Source: Lysinibacillus irui (GTDB lineage Bacteria > Bacillota > Bacilli > Bacillales_A > Planococcaceae). Taken from it: a DNA stretch of 64,000 nucleotides. Positions 19,154 to 28,246 of this stretch are shown in pieces. Location of the stretch: positions 2,039,501 through 2,103,500 of the forward strand of contig NZ_CP113527.1 in the NCBI RefSeq assembly GCF_028877475.1. The letters are read 5' to 3'. The translations under genes were made by a program, and so were the position numbers. The notes beneath the pieces are model-generated. The model was not told where the DNA came from. It made no database searches and saw only the letters and a list, made by a program, of their open reading frames with translations. How positions within the stretch are numbered: the stretch's first letter is position 1; every line of letters begins with the position of its first letter.

Positions 19154-19783
19154 ATGAAACCAATACGCATTGGTATCGGAGGGCCTGTTGGGTCAGGCAA
19201 AACATCTTTAGTCGATCAATTAACACGTGTGATGCATGAGCACTACAATGTGGCAGTAATCACGAATGATATTTATACAAGAGAAGATGCCCAATATTTA
19301 ATCACAAACGGTGTTTTAGCCGAAGAGCGAATTATTGGGGTGGAAACAGGTGGCTGTCCACATACAGCCATTCGTGAGGATGCATCGATGAATTTTGCCG
19401 CGATTGATGATTTGAATAAACGCTTTGCCGATTTAGATATTATTTTTATCGAAAGCGGTGGCGATAATTTATCGGCTACATTTAGTCCAGAGCTTGTTCA
19501 TGGCTATATTTATGTCATTGATGTAGCAGAAGGACAGGATATTCCGCGCAAAGGTGGCCCAGCGTTAACACGTTCTGATTTATTACTAATCAATAAAACG
19601 TCATTGGCCCCTCATGTTGGTGTTGATTTAGAGCTGATGGATCAGGACGTGAAAAAAATGCGTGGTGGACGACCATATATTTTTGCAGATGTTCGCTCAC
19701 AAACAAATGTTGATAAGGTGGTTGAATGGATTCAGCACCATATGCTCCTTGAAGGTGCCGAAGCAGTTGAAGAAAATGCTTAA
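19154..19783 (+). CDS. ureG: Urease accessory GTPase UreG
   Basis: SIMIBI-class GTPase of 209 residues that couples GTP hydrolysis to nickel insertion. P-loop GGPVGSGKT (8-16), [11 protein letters not shown], the nickel-dimerisation motif with invariant GCPH (in [14 protein letters not shown]), ESGGDNL as switch/Walker B region and [10 protein letters not shown] as guanine-specificity motif. GAGAGGATAG precedes the ATG. Its stop overlaps the ureD start. Confidence 0.96.
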   Translation: MKPIRIGIGGPVGSGKTSLVDQLTRVMHEHYNVAVITNDIYTREDAQYLITNGVLAEERIIGVETGGCPHTAIREDASMNFAAIDDLNKRFADLDIIFIESGGDNLSATFSPELVHGYIYVIDVAEGQDIPRKGGPALTRSDLLLINKTSLAPHVGVDLELMDQDVKKMRGGRPYIFADVRSQTNVDKVVEWIQHHMLLEGAEAVEENA

Positions 19784-20582
19784 TCAAGGAAGGGTCAATC
19801 ATTTCGGTAAGTTGGAGATGGCTTTTGAGCCTAGACGGGGTTTTACACGGCTTGTTCATGTGTATCAGCAGCCGCCATTAAAGGCAAGTCGAGAGCTGTA
19901 TGAGGGCAATCATCCAACTGCCACCGTTTTTATTATGGAGTCCTCTGGTGGTATGGTCGCGGGAGACCGCAATGAAATTTCAGTAAAGCTTGCGCCAGAC
20001 AGTCAGGTAAGGTTAAAGCAACAATCAGCATTAAAAATTTACCCTTCCCACACTGGCGAGTTTTGTACACAAGCCATCACAGTGGAACTCGATGAACGAG
20101 CGCGATTAGAATGGCTTCCTGAAGTGACCATTCCATTTGAACGAGCCAAATTTCAGGTAGATACAACGATTCATCTGAAAGAGAGCTCAACATTGATTTG
20201 GGGGGAGATTGTCGCCCCTGGAAGAGAAATGCGAGGAGAAATTTTTGATTATCAAGCATTCCAATCTAAGTACAAGCTCTATGTAGAGGATTCATTGATT
20301 GCTTTTGATTCCTTTCATTTCAAGCCACAGGACATGAATTTTTCAACGATTGGCTTGCTTGAAAAGGCGCTCTATATCGGCTCCTTATGGATTGTGGCGC
20401 CACAGGTTCAACATCTCAATATACGAGATTTACAGGATCGAATTCAATTGGAACCGTCCGTTCAGGCAAGTGTGACAAAACTAACCGATCAGGCCATTCA
20501 TTGTAGATGGCTCGCCAAAGAGCAACGAACACTTCACAAAGAAATCAACAATATGTTTGAGTACATCTCAACATTGCTGTAA
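19776..20582 (+). CDS. ureD: Urease accessory protein UreD/UreH
   Basis: A 268-residue scaffold that binds apo-urease and provides the tunnel for nickel delivery. Typical motifs: [27 protein letters not shown] region and [14 protein letters not shown]. The start is the ATG at 19776, overlapping the ureG stop by 8 nt; the longer frame from 19662 is a ureG shadow. It follows ureG here and directly precedes the nickel importer genes. Confidence 0.93.
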   Translation: MLNQGRVNHFGKLEMAFEPRRGFTRLVHVYQQPPLKASRELYEGNHPTATVFIMESSGGMVAGDRNEISVKLAPDSQVRLKQQSALKIYPSHTGEFCTQAITVELDERARLEWLPEVTIPFERAKFQVDTTIHLKESSTLIWGEIVAPGREMRGEIFDYQAFQSKYKLYVEDSLIAFDSFHFKPQDMNFSTIGLLEKALYIGSLWIVAPQVQHLNIRDLQDRIQLEPSVQASVTKLTDQAIHCRWLAKEQRTLHKEINNMFEYISTLL

Positions 20583-20609
20583 TTTCTGTTGTGATAAAGG
20601 AGATAGTAA

Positions 20610-22196
20610 ATGAAAAAGAGTTCCCTATTCATACTTTTGATGATAGTAGCAATAAGTCTTGTTGGCTGTGCCTCTAGTCAGGGGGAAGAGAAACAACCAG
20701 CTGCTACATCATCGTCTCAGGCAAATGAGCTTATTTTTGCCTCGGAATCTGAGTTTGCGGGTTTGAATCCGCTGTTGGAGGAAACCAATCTAGATGCATT
20801 TTTATTTAGAGGTCTGATGCGCTTTGATGAGCATAATGTTCCGGTAAATGATATTGCTCAAAGCATTAAAATATCTGATGACCAGATGACTTATACAATT
20901 ACCATTCAACAAGATGTGACGTTCCATGATGGGCAGGCATTAACAGTAGACGATATTATCTTTACCATTGACAGTATTTTAGATGATGAAAACGGCTCCT
21001 ATTTAAAGTCTGATTTTAACCATGTAGCATCAATGAACAAGATCAATGACACAACAATGACCATTCAATTAGACGAGCCATTTACGCCGATGTTAGATAA
21101 ATTAACGGTGCCAATTTTGCCAAAGCATGCCTTCGAAGGGCAAGAAATGCGAACGGCTTCGTTTAACCAACAACCAATTGGGGCTGGTCCGTACATGTTT
21201 GAGCAATGGGATAAAGGAACAAGCTTAACGCTAAAAGCATACCCAGCCTTCTTTGGCACAAAGGCTTCAATTGAAAAAGTCATTTTTAAATTTATCCCTG
21301 ATAGCAATGTGCGAGCTTTACAGCTAAAATCTGGTGAGGTAGATATTGCGCTTCTTGACCCGAATCAGGTGGAGGAGCTTTCAAAAGTAGAGCATTTAAA
21401 AATGTATGAAGTTGAATCAGCAGATTATCGCGGTCTCTTATTTAATATGAAGTTTCCAATTTGGCAAGATGTGACGATTCGTAAGGCCATTAGCTATGCA
21501 ACTGATCGCGCTGGTATTGTAAAGGGCATTTTACATGGTTACGGTACGGAAGCATACTCACCATTACAAAAGCATGCCTTTACCAATAGCACGATTGAAC
21601 AGTATTCTTATGATGTCAAGAAAGCCAACAAGCTCCTAGAACAAGCGGGCTGGACATTAAAGGATGACGGTTTCCGCTATAAGGATGGTCAAAAATTAGC
21701 ATTTACGATTACGGCTCCGATTACCGATACAGTGCGTGTCAATATGGCTAATTATGCAGCAGAAGGCTATAAAGCGGTGGGGGCAGATGTGAATGTAGCT
21801 GCCCTAGATTGGAACAATATTGTCATTGAAGATTCAGAAGCTTTTATGGTGGGCTGGGGTAGTCCATATGATGCAGATCATCATACGTATAGCTTATTCC
21901 ACTCGGGTGAATCAAGCCACACAAGTGCTGGCTATAATTACGGCAGCTATGCCAATGCTAAAGTAGATGCTTTGCTAGAGGAAGGACGAACAACCGTTGA
22001 TCCTGAAAAACGTAAGGAAGTCTATGTGGCATTACAAGAGGAACTAGCACAAGATCCACCTTTCGCTTACTTTGCCTACGTGGATGCAGTATATGGCATC
22101 AATGAACAGATTCATGGTGTCAAAGAGCGGATTTTAGGTCACCACGGGGCTGGCTTCCTATGGAATGTCGAGGAGTGGAAATGGAATGATCGCTAA
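20610..22196 (+). CDS. nikA: Nickel ABC transporter substrate-binding lipoprotein (SBP family 5)
   Basis: A 528-residue extracytoplasmic solute-binding protein. The lipobox LVGC places lipidated Cys20 after a hydrophobic signal. The body is the dipeptide/nickel-binding (SBP_bac_5) fold: FHDGQALTVDDIIFTI, RKAISYATDRAGIVKGI and VGWGSPYDADHHTY are visible. Many family members bind peptides, but position directly behind the urease operon makes nickel, or a nickel-chelator complex, the likely ligand. AAAGGAG precedes the ATG. Confidence 0.88.
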   Translation: MKKSSLFILLMIVAISLVGCASSQGEEKQPAATSSSQANELIFASESEFAGLNPLLEETNLDAFLFRGLMRFDEHNVPVNDIAQSIKISDDQMTYTITIQQDVTFHDGQALTVDDIIFTIDSILDDENGSYLKSDFNHVASMNKINDTTMTIQLDEPFTPMLDKLTVPILPKHAFEGQEMRTASFNQQPIGAGPYMFEQWDKGTSLTLKAYPAFFGTKASIEKVIFKFIPDSNVRALQLKSGEVDIALLDPNQVEELSKVEHLKMYEVESADYRGLLFNMKFPIWQDVTIRKAISYATDRAGIVKGILHGYGTEAYSPLQKHAFTNSTIEQYSYDVKKANKLLEQAGWTLKDDGFRYKDGQKLAFTITAPITDTVRVNMANYAAEGYKAVGADVNVAALDWNNIVIEDSEAFMVGWGSPYDADHHTYSLFHSGESSHTSAGYNYGSYANAKVDALLEEGRTTVDPEKRKEVYVALQEELAQDPPFAYFAYVDAVYGINEQIHGVKERILGHHGAGFLWNVEEWKWNDR

Positions 22197-23154
22197 ATGG
22201 ATCGGGAAGCGAGTGATAATGGGGACAATGGTCCTCATTATCGTGAGCTTCCTCTCTTTTTTCATGATGCATGCCGCTCCTGGTAATCCAGCTGCAGCTT
22301 ATTATGGTGGCAATGCGCAAACATTATCCGCAGCTGAGAAGGAGCGTATTGAAAAAGCCTTTGATCTCGATCAACCAGTACTGTATCAATACGGTTCTTG
22401 GCTTCGTGGCGTACTACAAGGCAATTTAGGATACTCGGCAAAAGAGGGCAGATCAGTCGCAACAATTTTACAGGAACGTTTACCGAATACACTACAGCTC
22501 GTTGTTTTGACTTTAGTTATGGTAACGATTGCGTCCATTTGGCTCGGCTTACGGGCAGGGATGCTGGAAGGTTCATTACTAGATAGAGGACTATCTATTG
22601 TCAGTATTGCAAGTTCAGCTATCCCACCATTTTGGCTCGGTATAGTATTTATCATGGTGTTTTCCGTACAGCTAGGCTGGTTTCCTTCATCGGGGATGTA
22701 TGATGTACGGGGGAATGGAGGGATGGTGGATCGACTATACCATATGGTCCTTCCTTTAACAGTCCTTGTTCTGTCACATGTCGGGATATTCGCCCGCTTT
22801 TTACAGGAGAATGTGAAGGCTGAGAACCATAGCTATTATGTCCAAGTTGCACGTGCCAACGGAGTGCCAGAGCGTGAAATTCGTAAGATGATATTACGCA
22901 ATGCCATGATTCCCTATATCAATTATGTCGGTGTTACCATTCCTTCATTTTTCGGAGGCTCCATTGTCGTTGAAACCTTATTTGGCTGGTCAGGCTTAGG
23001 ACAGCTTTTGGTGAAATCAGTCATGGTTAAGGATTTTCCTGTACTTATGGGGGCTATTTTACTCATTGGCGTTGTGGTTGTTATGTGTTTAATTCTCATT
23101 GATATCCTAATGATTTGCCTGAATCCTAGGTTAAGAAGAGGGGGGCTTGTATGA
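22186..23154 (+). CDS. nikB: Nickel ABC transporter permease NikB
   Basis: Inner-membrane permease of 322-323 residues with the classic OppB/NikB layout: an N-terminal helix, an external loop ending in NLGYS, then five more helices and the EAA loop (VARANGVPEREIRKMILRNA region, 225-245). The ATG at 22186 has GAGGAG 10 nt upstream and overlaps nikA by 11 bp; the frame from 22165 lacks a ribosome site. The stop overlaps nikC (ATGA). Confidence 0.9.
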   Translation: MIAKWIGKRVIMGTMVLIIVSFLSFFMMHAAPGNPAAAYYGGNAQTLSAAEKERIEKAFDLDQPVLYQYGSWLRGVLQGNLGYSAKEGRSVATILQERLPNTLQLVVLTLVMVTIASIWLGLRAGMLEGSLLDRGLSIVSIASSAIPPFWLGIVFIMVFSVQLGWFPSSGMYDVRGNGGMVDRLYHMVLPLTVLVLSHVGIFARFLQENVKAENHSYYVQVARANGVPEREIRKMILRNAMIPYINYVGVTIPSFFGGSIVVETLFGWSGLGQLLVKSVMVKDFPVLMGAILLIGVVVVMCLILIDILMICLNPRLRRGGLV

Positions 23155-23969
23155 GAAAAGAAAAACAGCGGAAGATACCCATCTTTTGGTTAGTGCTTCT
23201 TGCTTTCATTTTTGGCTTGACCCTTTTCTCCTCTATCCTCGCTCCTTTTGAACCAAATGCGATGGATATGAACCATATTTATGAGGCGCCTACTACGACA
23301 CATTTCCTCGGAACAGATCAATTAGGCCGAGATGTCCTATCCCGCTTGCTTATTGGTGGGAGGGTGACTCTTTTCATCGCCATTGTTTCCGTTGTTCTAG
23401 CCAGTATAATTGGCATTATTTATGGAGGCATAAGTGGTTATTTTGGCGGGGCTATTGATGCCGTGATGATGCGTATATTAGAGGCCTGTTTAACCATTCC
23501 TTCTTTAGTGATCGTCCTTGCCCTTCAAGCGATTATGCAGGGGAGCGTTTGGCGCATGGCGATTATTATGGGGGCTACGAGCTGGTTTGTCACAGCACGT
23601 ATTGTGCGATCTGAATTTATCCGTTTAAAGGAAGCCGAATTTGTACAAATGGCTAAAATGTTCCGTACACCGTTGTGGAAAATTCTTTTTAGCCATTTAT
23701 TACGTAATAGTTTTCCTGCCATCTTTGTCGTAACGATTTTTAACTTTGCTGGCGCTATATTTACGGAGGTGTCCTTAAGCTTTTTAGGGATTGGGGTCCC
23801 ACCAGCCATTCCGTCCTGGGGGACCATGCTCTATACGGCACAAAATGATTTACTAGTTGGTGCTTGGTGGATGGGGCTGTTTCCAGGACTATTAATCTTT
23901 ATAACTATTTTATGTGTACAAGCAATAGGAAGTACGTTCAAGAAGGGAGGGGAGCGGACACATGTTTAA
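23151..23969 (+). CDS. nikC: Nickel ABC transporter permease NikC
   Basis: Second permease, 272 residues, OppC/NikC type: an N-terminal helix, the conserved FLGTDQLGRDVLSRLL block that precedes the transport domain, then five helices with the EAA loop (FVQMAKMFRTPLWKILFSHLL) and LSFLGIGVPP. It starts at 23151, overlapping nikB by 4 bp, and its end overlaps nikD by 8 bp, so translation of the importer is tightly coupled. Confidence 0.91.
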   Translation: MRKEKQRKIPIFWLVLLAFIFGLTLFSSILAPFEPNAMDMNHIYEAPTTTHFLGTDQLGRDVLSRLLIGGRVTLFIAIVSVVLASIIGIIYGGISGYFGGAIDAVMMRILEACLTIPSLVIVLALQAIMQGSVWRMAIIMGATSWFVTARIVRSEFIRLKEAEFVQMAKMFRTPLWKILFSHLLRNSFPAIFVVTIFNFAGAIFTEVSLSFLGIGVPPAIPSWGTMLYTAQNDLLVGAWWMGLFPGLLIFITILCVQAIGSTFKKGGERTHV

Positions 23970-24711
23970 GATGTACAATGTAGCGGTACGAATGAATGAA
24001 AAAACAATTCTCAAAGATCTGTCATTCATTGTGCCGAAAGGGCAGATTACCGTGATGATTGGTGAAAGTGGTAGTGGGAAAAGCACGACTATTTCAGCCT
24101 TGCTTGGCATGCTTCCTGCTCATGCAACAGTGGAAGGGTCAATTTATTTTAATGGTCAAAATATAATGGAGCTATCGAAACAGGAGCAACTGGCACTACG
24201 TCAAAAACATTTCTTTACGATTTTCCAGGATGCCATCAATAGTTTTTCACCGACTATAAAGTTAAAGCAACAAATGTATGCGTTAAGTGCTTTACGGGAG
24301 GGTCATAAGAAGAAGGATTTTTTAGCTACCATCCAAGTCATGTTAAAGGACTTTCATTTACCAGAAAATGTGTTAGATTGCTATCCCTTTGAGCTTTCAG
24401 GGGGAATGCTCCAACGCTGTATGCTCGCCTGTGCCTTATACAATGAGCCAGACATCTTAATAGCGGATGAACCAACTTCCGCCTTAGATATGCTCCATCA
24501 GCAGGAATTTATTCAACTATTGAAAAAGCTTCATACCCGACTAGGAACGACAATACTATTGATTACCCATGATTTAGGTGTTGCTGCTGCCATCGCTGAT
24601 TTTATTCTTGTAATGAAAAATGGAGAAATGGTGGAGCGAGGGCATGTGAAAGACATCTTTGAACAGCCGAAGCATCCATATACGAAGCAGCTTGTGGCTA
24701 ATCATTTTTAG
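23962..24711 (+). CDS. nikD: Nickel ABC transporter ATP-binding protein NikD
   Basis: A 249-residue ABC ATPase. Walker A GESGSGKST (about 33-41), Q-loop FQDAINSFSP, signature LSGGMLQR, Walker B ILIADEPTSALD and switch His in ITHDLG. A short C-terminal tail, KHPYTKQL, is the OppD/NikD-type extension. GGGAGGGGAG precedes the ATG at 23962. It pairs with NikE as heterodimeric motor. Confidence 0.92.
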   Translation: MFKMYNVAVRMNEKTILKDLSFIVPKGQITVMIGESGSGKSTTISALLGMLPAHATVEGSIYFNGQNIMELSKQEQLALRQKHFFTIFQDAINSFSPTIKLKQQMYALSALREGHKKKDFLATIQVMLKDFHLPENVLDCYPFELSGGMLQRCMLACALYNEPDILIADEPTSALDMLHQQEFIQLLKKLHTRLGTTILLITHDLGVAAAIADFILVMKNGEMVERGHVKDIFEQPKHPYTKQLVANHF

Positions 24712-24723
24712 GAGGCGTAAATT

Positions 24724-25449
24724 TTGTTGCTGCAGGTTGACCATGTTTTTAAAAGCTATCGAAGAGGACAGCAAGTATTAAAAGATATTAACCTTACTGT
24801 AGGAAATGGTGAATTAGTAGGTTTAGTGGGGGAAAGTGGCAGCGGCAAAAGTACATTGGCTAAAGTTATCATGCAGCTAGAAAAGCCGAACAAAGGAACA
24901 GTGCTCTTTCAAAACCAAGCTATTACCAAACATAATCGCACCTCTTTTTATGAAAGATGCCAGCTCATTTTTCAAAATGCTACAGCGGCATTAAACCCAA
25001 CGTGGACGGTAAGGGAACTATTAAGAGAGCCATTACAGCATCAATCAGTAAATGATACGTATTTACAGACCATGCTAGAGAAAGTTAAACTACCAGCAGA
25101 TATCTTACATGCCTTACCTACAGAGCTAAGTGGTGGTGAAAGACAACGTGTCAATTTACTAAGATCCATTTTAATTGAGCCGCAATTAATCGTCTGTGAT
25201 GAAATTGTTTCGAGTCTAGATCGTTTAATACAACGAGAAATAATCGATTTATTAGTCACACTCAATAAAGAAAGAGACATGGCGATATTGTTTATTTCGC
25301 ATGATCTAAAGGCCGTTTCTTATTTATGTGACCGCATTTATGTCATGAAGGCGGGAGAAATTGTGGACGAGAGCTATAAGGAACAAAATCGCTTTGCTTT
25401 CACAAACAGCTATGCCCAGAGGCTGTTTAAGGCGATCCATCATACATAA
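24724..25449 (+). CDS. nikE: Nickel ABC transporter ATP-binding protein NikE
   Basis: The second 241-residue ABC ATPase and last gene of the ure-nik operon. Walker A GESGSGKST, signature LSGGERQRVN, Walker B IVCDEIVSSLD. In the Walker B-D-loop the usual Pro-Thr/Ser is replaced by Ile-Val (DEIVSSLD), as in some NikE proteins; the catalytic Glu is present and the switch His is in SHDLK. Start is a TTG at 24724 behind AGGAGGCG. No strong terminator follows; a decayed amidase gene begins 83 bp downstream. Confidence 0.92.
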   Translation: MLLQVDHVFKSYRRGQQVLKDINLTVGNGELVGLVGESGSGKSTLAKVIMQLEKPNKGTVLFQNQAITKHNRTSFYERCQLIFQNATAALNPTWTVRELLREPLQHQSVNDTYLQTMLEKVKLPADILHALPTELSGGERQRVNLLRSILIEPQLIVCDEIVSSLDRLIQREIIDLLVTLNKERDMAILFISHDLKAVSYLCDRIYVMKAGEIVDESYKEQNRFAFTNSYAQRLFKAIHHT

Positions 25450-25532
25450 GCATTTTCCTATAATTTCTTATGTAAGAAAAAGACTGGGAGCACGTTGATG
25501 GAGATAAAATGTAATAGGATTTAAGAGAAGAA

Positions 25533-25818
25533 ATGACTATATATGCCATTCAAAGGGCGTTCGAGCAAGGGGGGCTAACAGCCAAAGAACTAGTCATGTA
25601 TTCATAGCCAGCTTTGATCAAAAAGGACCGTATAGGCTTCCACAATAAGTACCAAAGCAGGCGATCCAACAATTGCTGTCCCAGTAGGTAATATGGCAAG
25701 TAGGAGACCCTGTGGTATTGCATTTCCTGCTACTGCATTTAGTGAAGTCACTTTAATTAAGCTAGCCTATTCTTTTGAACAAGCAATAAAATGGCAAAAG
25801 GCTCCTCAATGGCTCTAA
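25533..25818 (+). pseudogene. Amidase remnant (GatA-like amidase family), internally deleted
   Basis: Two coding fragments of one amidase survive. At 25533 an ATG opens MTIYAIQRAFEQGGLTAKEL, the typical amidase N terminus, ending in a stop after 24 codons. From about 25653, AGDPTIAVPVG..CGIAFPATAFSEVTLIKLAYSFEQA reads as the amidase C terminus and ends with TAA at 25818. The whole catalytic Ser-Ser-Lys core is missing (about 400 residues in a normal enzyme). An intact relative may have supplied urea or ammonia precursors next to the urease operon, but that is speculation. Confidence 0.8.
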
Positions 25819-25827
25819 TTAATCGTT

Positions 25828-25871
25828 AGGGTTCTACATATTAGACCAATCTACTATGTAGAACCCTTTCT
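25828..25871 (+). terminator. Terminator-like hairpin after the amidase remnant
   Basis: 13-bp perfect stem AGGGTTCTACATA (25828-25840) / TATGTAGAACCCT (25855-25867), followed by TTCTTC. It may now serve the ure-nik operon. Confidence 0.7.
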
Positions 25872-25902
25872 TCATTTACTGGTTAGATTACTAACTTTAT
25901 AG

Positions 25903-25986
25903 TTTAAAAGAGCTTCGCTAGTTAGAGAAAAAGTATGGACATTAGAGGTAGTAACACCTGACGGAAAAGTGGTACACTATGGATAA
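25903..25986 (+). other. Possible C-terminal coding fragment, origin unknown
   Basis: A 27-codon open stretch without a start, ending VWTLEVVTPDGKVVHYG and a stop, reads like the C-terminal end of a protein. No further part is recognisable. The stretch between 25450 and 26055 otherwise holds only the amidase remnant and its hairpin. Confidence 0.3.
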
Positions 25987-26055
25987 TACATATATTGGTA
26001 ACAAAAACCTGTATGCTTCTTTAAAATATAACATTCATTATTGAGAGGTGTAAGA

Positions 26056-27204
26056 ATGAACTTGAAATTTATCCTCATATTATTTACTTTTACATTGTTC
26101 CTAGCTTTTGGTTTCACAGCACACGCAGAAAATCTTTATGACTATTATGAAGATGTATCTGAACATGACTTGAAAAATAGTATGATTCTTTCTCCTGAAA
26201 GCTCCATGGCATTTATTAATGGGCAGAAAGTATCTACTGTTCAGCCGATTATTAAAGATGGAAGAACATTAGTACCCCTTCGTTTTATTTCTGAAGGATT
26301 TGGTGCAAAGGTAGATTTTAATACAAAAAAACAGTCCATTACCATTACATACGCTACTAAAACCATTTCCCTAAAAATAGGAGATAATAATATTTCAATA
26401 AACGGTAAATCGAGCGAAATGGATGTGGCAGCAAGCATATACAACAGTTCAACGTATATTCCTTTAAGGTATATTGGCGAGGCATTTAATAAAAAAGTCG
26501 TCTACTTAAAAAATGCAGAGATTCAACCATATCGTTTGATTATAATTAGGGACGTTCATGCCACAGCAATTGAAAACCTTAATCTTATCCATATTTTTAA
26601 ATTACTCTATCAAGGAAAATCCATTGTCTACAGTGATCGATATATGGCAGTCATTAAAGAAAACGGTCACTTAGTATTTAGCAACACCTTTAGTGATTTC
26701 GAGCCCTTTGTTTATCAGGAATTAATTGAGGATAAAAACTCGGTTCGATATGGGGATATATGGTTTAATACGGACATGGGCCATTTTTATTTGAATTATT
26801 CCTATAACACAACGCAGGAATTTATTTTATATCGTGTGGATGGCGATGCAATTACAAGAGTTGCGATTGAGAAAGCACCAATAAAGTCGGTAAAAACATA
26901 TCAAAACAATGTCTTTTACTTGACAAGATATGAGCGTGGAATACTCAATGCTGAGGATACAAGCAATTTAAAATCTGCAACATTTACCAATGGACAATGG
27001 TTTTCCGATTATTTAGGTAAGCCTGGATTTTATTATGGCTTTGACACATTAGGTAATGTCTATGATTGGACAATTAATGGGAACGGGATCACTACATTTG
27101 GCTTTCAACGCTCCGGTGATTTAAGCTCTGATGAAAGAAAAAAAACGTTCGGACATTATAGAATCGATCTGAAGGGGAATCACCATGAGCTGATATCGCC
27201 ATGA
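26056..27204 (+). CDS. Secreted protein with copper-amine-oxidase-type N-terminal (stalk) domain
   Basis: A 382-residue exported protein: signal peptide 1-24 ending near AHAEN, then a copper amine oxidase N-terminal-like domain (about 50-160), with the repeated hallmark LVPLRFISEGFGA and IPLRYIGEAFNK. The remaining 220 residues (FSNTFSDFEPFVYQ, FYYGFDTLGNVYDW) look beta-rich and propeller-like but match nothing I know. In Bacillota the stalk domain is a common cell-surface module; no oxidase catalytic part is present. ATG at 26056 follows GAGAGGTG. Confidence 0.8.
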   Translation: MNLKFILILFTFTLFLAFGFTAHAENLYDYYEDVSEHDLKNSMILSPESSMAFINGQKVSTVQPIIKDGRTLVPLRFISEGFGAKVDFNTKKQSITITYATKTISLKIGDNNISINGKSSEMDVAASIYNSSTYIPLRYIGEAFNKKVVYLKNAEIQPYRLIIIRDVHATAIENLNLIHIFKLLYQGKSIVYSDRYMAVIKENGHLVFSNTFSDFEPFVYQELIEDKNSVRYGDIWFNTDMGHFYLNYSYNTTQEFILYRVDGDAITRVAIEKAPIKSVKTYQNNVFYLTRYERGILNAEDTSNLKSATFTNGQWFSDYLGKPGFYYGFDTLGNVYDWTINGNGITTFGFQRSGDLSSDERKKTFGHYRIDLKGNHHELISP

Positions 27205-27232
27205 GTAAAAAGGGCCCTTTAGTCTAAATTAA

Positions 27233-27271
27233 ACCATCATTTCTTGTCGTAGCCCTAAATAAACGGAAGTG
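27233..27271. repeat. Partial copy of the leader of the PH-domain gene
   Basis: Repeats the sequence at 27699-27756: 23 identical bases from ACCATCATTTC through AGCCC, then TAAATAAACGGAAGTG, but without the 20 bases that separate these blocks in the other copy. With 27699-27756 it brackets the frameshifted lipoprotein gene. Confidence 0.85.
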
Positions 27272-27276
27272 TTTTT

Positions 27277-27671
27277 TTATTGCCGAACAAGGGCTATGAG
27301 TGCCTCGGTATAATCCTTTGAGATTGTGTAGATCGTATGTGTGTCTTTCGTATTCATGAGCACACTGCTTTGTCCATTCTCACCTAGCCAAAGATATAGC
27401 CATATTTGTTGCCAGCAGTATCCACTACTTGCAAATCATATTCAGGTGAAGCCATATCCACAACGCCTTCGTTTTTGACGGCTGTAGAAATGGCTTGTTG
27501 GAATAAATCAAGTGATTCCTCATCCTCATATATAACCATAAAATCAGTATTTATTTGACCAAATTCAGCTCCAATTGAGAGGCTGACCTTAGTTAACTCG
27601 CCACCTGGTAGCCTCTCTTCATTACAGCCAAAGAGGAATACGGCCAAAAAAGCAACCATCATTACACGCAA
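27277..27671 (-). pseudogene. Frameshifted small lipoprotein gene, unknown family
   Basis: The frame opens with TTG at 27671 behind AGGAGGTG and encodes a lipoprotein signal with lipobox LFGC (Cys16), then about 80 residues ending at an early stop near 27384. The next frame continues without a break as YLWLGENGQSSVLM...YTISKDYTEALIALVRQ and stops at 27277. Removing one AT from the TATAT near 27402 restores a single 130-residue frame. This may be a real frameshift or a sequencing error. The 95-residue truncated product could still be made. It lies between two copies of a leader sequence. Confidence 0.7.
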
Positions 27672-27698
27672 CTCCTCACCTCCTATAAACTAAATAAT

Positions 27699-27756
27699 AC
27701 CATCATTTCTTGTCGTAGCCCTTGTATCTTTGTAATACATTAAATAAACGGAAGTG
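27699..27756. repeat. Full-length leader copy in front of the PH-domain gene
   Basis: Contains the two blocks found at 27233-27271, here separated by a 20-base insert (27721-27740). It ends at the ribosome site of the gene at 27770. Confidence 0.85.
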
Positions 27757-27769
27757 AGAGGGGAAGATC

Positions 27770-28150
27770 ATGGGATTATTTGATGGGTTAATCGGCAATG
27801 CAAGTGAGGTCGATTTAGATAAATTACAGCAGGAAGTAAAGGATTTATTAATTACACATGAAACAATCAAAAATGCCTATAAAATTATAAGAGATACGTT
27901 TATTTTTACCGATAAACGATTAATCCTCATTGATAAGCAGGGGGTGACGGGTAAAAAAACCGAGTACCATTCCATTCCCTATAAAAATATTGTGCATTTT
28001 TCAGTGGAAACAGCCGGCACATTTGATTTAGATGCAGAGCTCAAAATATGGGTATCAGGCAGTTCGTTACCGATTCAAAAAAACTTCAACAAGGCGACAA
28101 ATATTTATAAAGTACAAAGTGTCTTAGCTCAGTATGTTCTAGGAACCTAA
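27770..28150 (+). CDS. Bacterial PH-domain protein
   Basis: A 126-residue soluble protein consisting almost entirely of one bacterial pleckstrin-homology-like domain: TFIFTDKRLILIDKQG in the first strands and PYKNIVHFSVE in the middle are characteristic of the bPH_1/YvbH-like group. Members are proposed to act in envelope-stress or membrane-associated roles, but the function is not settled. ATG at 27770 follows GAGAGGGG. Its leader is partly duplicated 470 bp upstream. Confidence 0.8.
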   Translation: MGLFDGLIGNASEVDLDKLQQEVKDLLITHETIKNAYKIIRDTFIFTDKRLILIDKQGVTGKKTEYHSIPYKNIVHFSVETAGTFDLDAELKIWVSGSSLPIQKNFNKATNIYKVQSVLAQYVLGT

Positions 28151-28192
28151 TGTATGGTATAATAAGAGTAACATTTACAAAACACATCGTCT

Positions 28193-28221
28193 AAAGCCCG
28201 CATGTATGCGAGGCTTTTTTT
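28193..28221 (+). terminator. Terminator after the PH-domain gene
   Basis: AAGCC-C-GCAT / ATGC-GA-GGCTT stem followed by T7 (28215-28221). Confidence 0.75.
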
Positions 28222-28246
28222 GTTGTGCAATGAAAGGGGAATGAAG

